From the NCBI GenBank assembly GCA_025362895.1, contig JANYFA010000018.1, positions 1 through 43,639 of the forward strand: a stretch of DNA of 43,639 bases, read 5' to 3'. The position numbers were made by a program, and so were the translations under genes. Of the stretch, positions 38,225 through 43,639 are shown in pieces. Source of the DNA: Sphingomonadaceae bacterium (GTDB lineage Bacteria > Pseudomonadota > Alphaproteobacteria > Sphingomonadales > Sphingomonadaceae). Position 1 is the first letter of the stretch, and each line of letters starts with the position of its first letter. Below the pieces are notes generated by a model. That model was not told where the DNA came from. It did not search any database and saw only the letters and a program-made list of their open reading frames with translations.

Positions 38225-39102
38225 TGAGTAACATCGCCCCAGAACCCGGGCGCGACACCCAGGAGAGTGCCGAGCCTGAAATCGTGATTCGCGTCAAAAG
38301 CCTAAAAAACAGCTTCGGCACACAGCAGGTGCACACCGACGTCAACCTGAATGTGCGGCGCGGCGAGATTATCGGCATTGTCGGCGGCTCGGGTACGGGC
38401 AAGTCGGTTCTGATGCGATCGATTATCGGTCTCCAGGTTCCGGACGGCGGCACGATCGAAGTTCTCGGCCAGAATGTCGCGACGCTGGACGCCGAGGCGG
38501 CAAAGGATCTGCGTCGTCGCTGGGGGGTGTTGTTCCAGAACGGGGCGCTCTTCTCATCGCTCACGGTGGCCGAGAATATCGAGGCGCCGATGCGCGAATT
38601 CTTTCACCTCGATCAGACGCTGATGGACGAAATCGCCAGCTACAAGATCGCGATGGTCGGCCTCCCCGACACTGCAGGCATGAAGTTTCCCAGCGAATTG
38701 TCGGGCGGGATGCGTAAGCGCGCCGGTCTCGCGCGCGCGCTCGCGCTCGACCCCGAATTGCTGTTCCTCGACGAGCCGACCGCCGGCCTTGACCCGATCG
38801 GCGCAGCGGCCTTCGACGATCTCATCAAGCTGATGCGGGATACGATCGGGCTGACGGTATTTCTCGTCACGCATGATCTCGATACGCTCTACGCGATCTG
38901 CGACCGCGTGGCGGTGCTAGGCGACGGCGTCATGCTGAAAGTTGGAACGATCCCGGAACTAATCGCGTTTGATCACCCATGGGTACGCGAATACTTCTCA
39001 GGGCCGCGGGGGCGAGCGGCAGCGGCGGCGGATGCCTCGCCACACGACGCGACGACCGGCGGGAGTGGCGACGCATTGCCGGTCGTCCAGGGAGCATCAT
39101 GA
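38224..39102 (+). CDS. mlaF: MlaF-type ABC transporter ATP-binding protein
   Basis: The ATPase that drives the Mla/MCE lipid transporter. The 292 residues contain Walker A GGSGTGKSVLMRSI near residue 57, Q-loop RWGVLFQNGALFSSLTVAEN, signature LSGGMRKRAGLARALAL and Walker B LLFLDEPTAGLDPIG with the switch His in VFLVTHDLDTL. The LSGGMRKR form is typical of MlaF. The N-terminus has an Asp/Glu-rich leader and the C-terminus a short Ala/Gly tail. It overlaps mlaE by one base and the following tiny ORF by four. Confidence 0.95.
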   Translation: MSNIAPEPGRDTQESAEPEIVIRVKSLKNSFGTQQVHTDVNLNVRRGEIIGIVGGSGTGKSVLMRSIIGLQVPDGGTIEVLGQNVATLDAEAAKDLRRRWGVLFQNGALFSSLTVAENIEAPMREFFHLDQTLMDEIASYKIAMVGLPDTAGMKFPSELSGGMRKRAGLARALALDPELLFLDEPTAGLDPIGAAAFDDLIKLMRDTIGLTVFLVTHDLDTLYAICDRVAVLGDGVMLKVGTIPELIAFDHPWVREYFSGPRGRAAAAADASPHDATTGGSGDALPVVQGAS

Positions 39103-39182
39103 ATATGGCGACGACATTTTACCGTTCCGCCACCACGCGATCAGCGACCGTGGCGGCAAACGTGGCCGGGGATAGCGCGTAA
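39099..39182 (+). CDS. Possible 27-codon ORF bridging mlaF and mlaD
   Basis: ATG 39099 overlaps the mlaF stop (ATGA), and its TAA shares a base with the mlaD ATG (TAATG). AGGGAG lies just upstream, a good ribosome-binding site. The peptide would read MNMATTFYRSATTRSATVAA and end NVAGDSA: Thr/Ala-rich, with no recognised family. It is too short for the ORF track on its own. Either it encodes a real small protein or it is a translated leader keeping ribosomes on the mRNA for mlaD. Both junctions match this operon's other coupling overlaps. Confidence 0.45.
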   Translation: MNMATTFYRSATTRSATVAANVAGDSA

Positions 39183-40156
39183 TGGAAACTCGCAGCAATT
39201 ACGTCCTTGTTGGCGGCGTTGTCCTTGCGCTGACTTTCGCGTTGTTCGCCTTCGTCCTGTATCTTGCGAAATTCTCTGGTGCGGAAAAAGACAAATACGA
39301 CATCTTTTATCGCCAATCGATCAGCGGACTTGCGATCGGTGCGCCGGTTCAGTTCAAGGGAGTTCCCGTTGGCGAGGTGAAGGAAATTGCCCTCCTTCCC
39401 CGCTCCCCCGATACGGTCCGCGTTCGCATCGAGATAAAGGCGGACACGCCGATCCTCCACGGCACCACGGCGCAGATCGAAAGCGTCGGTTTCACGGGCG
39501 TCAGCCAGATCCAGCTGGCCGGATCGGTGGCGGGCGCGACCCCCATCGACGAGCCGGGACCGTTCGGTGTCCCCGTCATTCCGCCGCGCGCTGGAGCGCT
39601 GGGCCAGTTGCTCGCAAGCGCCCCCGAGCTTCTCAACAACGTGTCGGCGCTGACGGCGTCGCTCAACGAGCTGCTCAACCCGCCCAACCGGAAATCGCTG
39701 GGCAATATTCTTGCCAGCACCGGTCGGTTGACCGGAAGCCTCGCCGACCGAGGACCCGAAATCGCCGCAACACTCGTCGAGATGCGCGGGACTTTGAAGC
39801 AGGCCACCGCCGCTGCACAGGCGGTGACCCAGTTGACCGCCCACGCCGACACGCTGCTGACGACTGACGCGAAGCCGCTGGTCCACGATCTTTCGCTCAC
39901 CGCCTCACACGCCAATGCGACACTCGCTAGGCTCGATGCGGTTGTCGCCAGCGCCCAGCCAGGCATCGACACTTTTACGACGCAAACGCTGCCGGAGACG
40001 GCACAGCTGCTACGTGAGGCGCGCGACGCGACGGCGCAACTTGGCGCGATAGCAGCAAAGCTCGATGAAGACCCGGCCGGGGCCCTAATCGGCGGGCGCA
40101 AGCTTCCGGAATACACTGCGCCGGGCTATGCCCCGCCAAAGAAGGGCAAGAAATGA
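39182..40156 (+). CDS. mlaD: MlaD family protein (MCE domain, substrate-binding)
   Basis: An inner-membrane-anchored periplasmic protein that passes lipids between membranes. The 324 residues start with a transmembrane helix (VLVGGVVLALTFALFAFVLY), then one MCE domain (~residues 40-118): YDIFYRQSISGLAIGAPVQF, VQFKGVPVGEVKEIALLP and SVGFTGVSQIQLAGS. A long helical region rich in Ala/Thr/Leu follows, which may form a tunnel or hexamer-stabilising helices. It is about 140 residues longer than E. coli MlaD. The homologous LinM of Sphingobium is part of LinKLMN, needed for gamma-hexachlorocyclohexane use. Its stop overlaps the lipoprotein gene (ATGA). Confidence 0.92.
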   Translation: METRSNYVLVGGVVLALTFALFAFVLYLAKFSGAEKDKYDIFYRQSISGLAIGAPVQFKGVPVGEVKEIALLPRSPDTVRVRIEIKADTPILHGTTAQIESVGFTGVSQIQLAGSVAGATPIDEPGPFGVPVIPPRAGALGQLLASAPELLNNVSALTASLNELLNPPNRKSLGNILASTGRLTGSLADRGPEIAATLVEMRGTLKQATAAAQAVTQLTAHADTLLTTDAKPLVHDLSLTASHANATLARLDAVVASAQPGIDTFTTQTLPETAQLLREARDATAQLGAIAAKLDEDPAGALIGGRKLPEYTAPGYAPPKKGKK

Positions 40157-40770
40157 TGCGTCAACGATCGTCCGGCCTTGCCGTGATTGCATTCGCGGGA
40201 GTGCTCGCTGCCTGCGGTCCGCTCGTTCAGATCGGTGGCAATGCCAAGGCCCCAGTGTCGCTTCTCGCACTCCGGGCGACCGCCGTCCCGCTGACGACAG
40301 CGACGACGACGACCGATCCGAACGCAACGGTGCTCGTTCTCGTCCCTGCGGTCCCAGGCATGCTCCAGACGCTGCGGATCCCCGTTCTCACGAGCGATAC
40401 CACCGTCGAATATCTAACCGGGGCGACATGGGCGGAACAGCCCAACCGCGAGTTCCAGCATGTTCTTGCCGATACCATTGCCGCGAAGGGCATCCCCGTC
40501 CTCGATCCGCGTCAATCGACGGCGGCGAGCGGGCGAACGTTGTCGGGCACGCTAATCGACTTCAGCCTCGACGTTCGCAATCCAGCCAGCGCTATCGTTC
40601 GCGTGCGCTTCGATGCCGCCCTGACCGGTGTCGGCAAAACGCCCTTCGCCCTCCGTCGTTTCGATGCGACCGCTCCCGTTGTGAGCCAGAACCCGACCGA
40701 CGTGGCGATCGCTCTCAATACCGCCGCGAACCAGGTCGCCAAAGATGTTGCTGCGTGGGTCGCGCACTAA
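40153..40770 (+). CDS. ABC-type transport auxiliary lipoprotein (LinN-like)
   Basis: A 205-residue lipoprotein that completes the four-component Mla/Lin-type transporter. The lipobox is GVLAACGPL, so the lipidated Cys is near residue 21. The body carries features of the PF03886 (ABC_trans_aux) family: PVLTSDTTVEYLTGATWAEQ, PNREFQHVLADTIAAKG and GTLIDFSLDV. Family members such as PqiC and LinN are outer-membrane lipoproteins working with MCE transporters. The ATG 40153 overlaps the mlaD stop. It is the last gene of the operon, with convergent pepN 114 bases away. That gap holds only a weak AGTGT-A-ACACT palindrome and no gene. Confidence 0.88.
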   Translation: MMRQRSSGLAVIAFAGVLAACGPLVQIGGNAKAPVSLLALRATAVPLTTATTTTDPNATVLVLVPAVPGMLQTLRIPVLTSDTTVEYLTGATWAEQPNREFQHVLADTIAAKGIPVLDPRQSTAASGRTLSGTLIDFSLDVRNPASAIVRVRFDAALTGVGKTPFALRRFDATAPVVSQNPTDVAIALNTAANQVAKDVAAWVAH

Positions 40771-40884
40771 GAAATTTAAGTGTAACACTACTCCGGTGTG
40801 TAGAGTTCAAGGACAGTGACAAGCTGCAACCGCGGAGTCGTCACGGTAATTGCTCATCTCAGCGCGCCGGAAAGAAGTATCCAA

Positions 40885-43446
40885 TTAACCGGACAGGCTC
40901 TTACTGACGATTTCGAAGACGTCACGCGACAGGCCGGGGACTGCCGCAATGCGTTCGAGTTCGGCGCGCATCAGCCCAGAACGAACAGAATCGAACCGCC
41001 GCCACCGACCGAGCGGCAGCGCAAGCCGCGCCGCAGCTCCAGGGTTCGTATTACCGATAGCGATCACCTCATCGGCGAGGAAATGGTAGGCTTCGCCGCC
41101 AATCATGTGAAAGCGAACCTGGTTGACCCCAAACGCACCGATCAGCGACCGTAAGCGGTTCGGATTGCCGGAATTAAAGTCGGGGTGCTGCCGTAGCGCG
41201 ACAACGCGCTCGAAAGTGTCGGGCTGCAGCGATATCGCCTGGATGCTAAACCACTTGTCGATGACGAGGGGGTCGGCCCGGTGACGGTCGTAAAACCAAG
41301 ATAAGGCCGCATCGCGCCGATCGGTTGAGCCATTGACGAGTGCCGACAACGCCGCAATCCGGTCCGTCATATTGTCCGAGGTCACCAGCTGCGCCCATGC
41401 CGCCTCGGCCGCATCAGCGTCCTGACCGATCATCAGATACCCGAGCGCGACGTTTCGCAGTGCGCGGCGGCCTTTTGCTTCCGGCGTCAGCTCGTGCTGA
41501 TTGCTACTGTTGGTGTGATATGTCGCCCACAATTCATCGTGGAGTTTCAATGCGATCGCGCGCCGCGCCGCTTGCCGCCGCCGGTGAATTGCATCGACGT
41601 CGACCGTAGGCGCCGCGTCGCCGATCACCGCTTCGGTCGGCAATAGAATGGCCTCGGCGGTGAATTCGGGATCAAGCCTCGCGCCAAGCGTTGCCTTGAC
41701 CGTCGCCACAAGGTCAGCCGGATCGTCGTCGCCTGACAGGATCTGCAGGGCAAGACGCTGCGTCGCCTCCCACCGCGCGAACGGATCGTCGTCGTGCGCC
41801 GCGAGCAGGGCGAGGTCGGCACGCGACTGGTCGGCGACGACAATCACCGGCGCGGAGAAGCCCCTATTCAGCGACATCAATGGTGGCGCGCCAATCCCGG
41901 TAAAAACTGCCTCGCCTATATCATCTACAGTTACCACCTGCTCGTCGCCAAGCCGCTCGCCCGTCGTCCGATCGAGTAACGCAACCCGGAAGGGCATTGC
42001 CATAGGCAGCTTGTCGGACTGTCCCGGGGTCGGCGGCACTGTCTGTTTCAACCGCACGCGCGCCGTCGCTGTTGCGTCATCGTGACTTAGGTCCGCCGTT
42101 ATGCGCGGCGTCCCGGCTTGAGCATACCAACGGCGGAACGATCCAAGATCGCGCCCCGACGCCTCAGCCATGACATCGAGCCAATCGTCGGTGGTCACCG
42201 CCTGACCATCAAATCGATCGAAATAAAGATCGGTGCCGGCACGAAAGTCCTTTGATCCTAACAAAGTAGCCAGCATCCGGATAACTTCAGCGCCCTTGTT
42301 GTAAACCGTCGACGTATAAAAATTGCCGATCTCGATATAGGTATCGGGCCGGATCGGGTGAGCGAGAGGGCCGGCATCCTCCGGGAATTGCGCTCCGCGC
42401 AACATGCGAACATCGTCGATACGGCTGACGGCGGGCGACCCCTGGTCGGCCGTAAAGCCCTGGTCGCGAAAAACGGTTAATCCCTCTTTGAGCGAAAGCT
42501 GGAACCAATCGCGACAGGTAACGCGGTTACCTGTCCAGTTATGAAAATATTCATGGGCGACAACCGCGGCGACGGCGTCGAAATCATCGTCGGTCGCAGT
42601 GTCGGGATCAGCGAAAATATACTTTGAATTGAATATGTTGAGACCCTTATTCTCCATTGCCCCGGCGTTGAAGTCGCCCACAGCGACAATGTTAAAAGTG
42701 CTCAGATCGTATTCACGCCCGTAGTTGACCTCGTCCCATGTCATCGCCGTCTTCAGCGCCGCCATCGCATGGTGACAGCGCGAAAGGTCGCCCTCGTCGG
42801 CCCAGATTCCCAGATCGACGACTTTTCCCGACGCAGTTACGAAAGTGTCGCTAAGCGAGCCGAGACGACCCGCTACCAGCGCAAAAAGATAGCTCGCCTT
42901 GGGCCACGGATCTACCCATTCGGCAAAGTGCCGGCTATCGTGGAGTGTGCCACTGGTTCGTTTCTCCCCGTTGCTGAGAAGGACCGGATAAAGCGCGGCG
43001 TCGCCTTCCAGTCGAACCGAGTAGCGCGACAATACATCTGGGCGATCAACGAAATAGGTTATCCGGCGAAAGCCCTCGGCCTCACATTGGGTACATAGAT
43101 TACCCCCGCTGGCGTACAGGCCAAGCAGCACCGTGTTTTCCTCAGGGGTTATATCGACGATCGTTTCAACGATGGCGCGATCACCATCGATCATCAGACT
43201 CAATCCAGCGGAACCGACCTTGGGATTAATAATATGACCGTCGACGAGCACTGAAACGAGCGTCAGGTCCTCTCCGTCGAGGACGAGAGGCGCGATGCCG
43301 GAGCCATTTCGCACGACCAGGAGACGCGCATGAACGCGTGTTCGACCAGCGCCGAGTTCAAAGCGCAGAGCGACTTCGGGTATGAGCCACGCCGGTGGGC
43401 GATAGTCGGCAAGGCGGATCGTCGGCGGCGCAGACAAATCGATCAT
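40885..43446 (-). CDS. pepN: Aminopeptidase N (M1 zinc metallopeptidase)
   Basis: PepN trims N-terminal residues from peptides in the cytoplasm. The ~853-residue protein has the exopeptidase motif GAMENKGLNIFNSKY near residue 262 and the zinc site VAHEYFHNWTGNRVTCRD near residue 298 (HEXXH plus downstream Glu). The opening TIRLADYRPPAWLIPEVALR is standard for proteobacterial PepN. The ORF track starts at 43467, but ATG 43446 has AAGGA at five bases spacing while ATG 43467 and 43452 have purines too close. The gene converges on the Mla operon and is divergent from the partial right-edge ORF. Confidence 0.97.
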   Translation of the reverse strand: MIDLSAPPTIRLADYRPPAWLIPEVALRFELGAGRTRVHARLLVVRNGSGIAPLVLDGEDLTLVSVLVDGHIINPKVGSAGLSLMIDGDRAIVETIVDITPEENTVLLGLYASGGNLCTQCEAEGFRRITYFVDRPDVLSRYSVRLEGDAALYPVLLSNGEKRTSGTLHDSRHFAEWVDPWPKASYLFALVAGRLGSLSDTFVTASGKVVDLGIWADEGDLSRCHHAMAALKTAMTWDEVNYGREYDLSTFNIVAVGDFNAGAMENKGLNIFNSKYIFADPDTATDDDFDAVAAVVAHEYFHNWTGNRVTCRDWFQLSLKEGLTVFRDQGFTADQGSPAVSRIDDVRMLRGAQFPEDAGPLAHPIRPDTYIEIGNFYTSTVYNKGAEVIRMLATLLGSKDFRAGTDLYFDRFDGQAVTTDDWLDVMAEASGRDLGSFRRWYAQAGTPRITADLSHDDATATARVRLKQTVPPTPGQSDKLPMAMPFRVALLDRTTGERLGDEQVVTVDDIGEAVFTGIGAPPLMSLNRGFSAPVIVVADQSRADLALLAAHDDDPFARWEATQRLALQILSGDDDPADLVATVKATLGARLDPEFTAEAILLPTEAVIGDAAPTVDVDAIHRRRQAARRAIALKLHDELWATYHTNSSNQHELTPEAKGRRALRNVALGYLMIGQDADAAEAAWAQLVTSDNMTDRIAALSALVNGSTDRRDAALSWFYDRHRADPLVIDKWFSIQAISLQPDTFERVVALRQHPDFNSGNPNRLRSLIGAFGVNQVRFHMIGGEAYHFLADEVIAIGNTNPGAAARLALPLGRWRRFDSVRSGLMRAELERIAAVPGLSRDVFEIVSKSLSG

Positions 43447-43565
43447 CTTCATCCTTCGCAAAGGCATTCTTCCATAGCCAAGACAGGCCGATTTGTTAAG
43501 CTAGCCCGTCTTATTCATGAGCCTTTCTGCCGGGGTTTTTCCGACCCGGTTTGCCGGTCGGCGAT

Positions 43566-43639
43566 GTGAGCTGGTCGCAGTTGCCGGTGGCGCGGGGAAC
43601 GGCGCGATTTCGGGTGCTGGCATGGTTGCGGGGATGGGC
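43566..43639 (+). CDS. Possible start of a gene cut by the right edge
   Basis: The last 74 bases are open in two plus-strand frames. The frame from GTG 43566 (opening SWSQLPVARGTARFRVLAWL) has about 80% G/C at third positions, as real genes in this window have, and looks like a protein N-terminus before a membrane or basic region. The frame from ATG 43517 has less bias. Too little is present for any product call. Confidence 0.3.
   Translation, partial: MSWSQLPVARGTARFRVLAWLRGW

Noticed and set aside
1-43639. tRNA, rRNA, CRISPR, prophage, integron or insertion sequence
   Set aside because: No cloverleaf-like sequence, repeat-spacer array, transposase or integrase motif was seen on either strand by reading.

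Overview
The window looks like chromosomal DNA from a GC-rich, Gram-negative alphaproteobacterium, most likely of the order Sphingomonadales. Reasons visible in the sequence are the MipZ-type ATPase, an ECF sigma / membrane protein / CnrX-like sensor trio, PEP-CTERM tails of the PEPxxWA form, a phasin with a long Ala/Pro/Val leader, a DUF3572 gene beside a PleD-like cyclase, and an Mla/Lin-type lipid transport operon. Genes are densely packed, with many ATGA, GTGA and TAATG overlaps. No rRNA, tRNA, CRISPR array, insertion sequence or prophage was recognised. The window is mostly core genome with a few accessory modules. Both ends cut through or close to genes.

Layout. 1-6.9 kb: the end of an MFS transporter, RNase R (rnr), ribosomal protein L33 (rpmG), a divergent GGDEF protein resembling a shortened PleD, then a tight run of DUF3572, HAD hydrolase and RidA genes, followed by a FemAB/GNAT-like gene. 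6.9-11.4 kb: panC, divergent mipZ with an overlapping membrane J-domain gene, a phasin, clpS and a short-chain dehydrogenase. 11.4-16 kb: a complete MacAB-TolC-type tripartite efflux operon. 16-17.4 kb: a compact arsenic operon arsR-arsC-aquaporin. 17.4-21.3 kb: photolyase, a D-amino-acid-aminotransferase-like gene broken by an in-frame TAG, and the minus-strand sigma / putative anti-sigma / periplasmic sensor operon. 21.3-24.3 kb: korB and korA, a 2-oxoacid:ferredoxin oxidoreductase. 24.4-28.9 kb: ybgC-tolQ-tolR-tolA-tolB-pal, the envelope constriction machine. 28.9-32.4 kb: a small methyltransferase and divergent aconitase acnA. 32.4-36 kb: two divergent PEP-CTERM genes (a trypsin-like protease and a large exported protein) plus a small exported protein. 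36.3-40.8 kb: a HAD-IB phosphatase and an mlaE-mlaF-(tiny ORF)-mlaD-lipoprotein operon. 40.9-43.4 kb: pepN. The last 190 bases probably hold the start of another gene.

How the genes fit together. Three modules concern the envelope: Tol-Pal at division, Mla/Lin-type lipid trafficking, and MacAB-TolC export. MipZ adds division-site positioning. The arsenic operon reads as sense (ArsR), reduce arsenate (ArsC), release arsenite (aquaporin). The sigma trio reads as a periplasm-to-transcription stress relay. The least explained part is the pair of divergent PEP-CTERM genes at 32.4-35.5 kb, where a surface-targeted trypsin-like protease faces a surface-targeted protein of unknown function.

Regulatory structure is visible in several places: a perfect inverted repeat at the arsR start, strong hairpin terminators after the phasin, clpS, acnA and PEP-CTERM genes, and three genes (clpS, arsR and the small exported protein) whose putative -10 box lies exactly six bases before the start codon, suggesting leaderless transcripts. 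All functional calls come from reading motifs and remembered family features; no database search was run.
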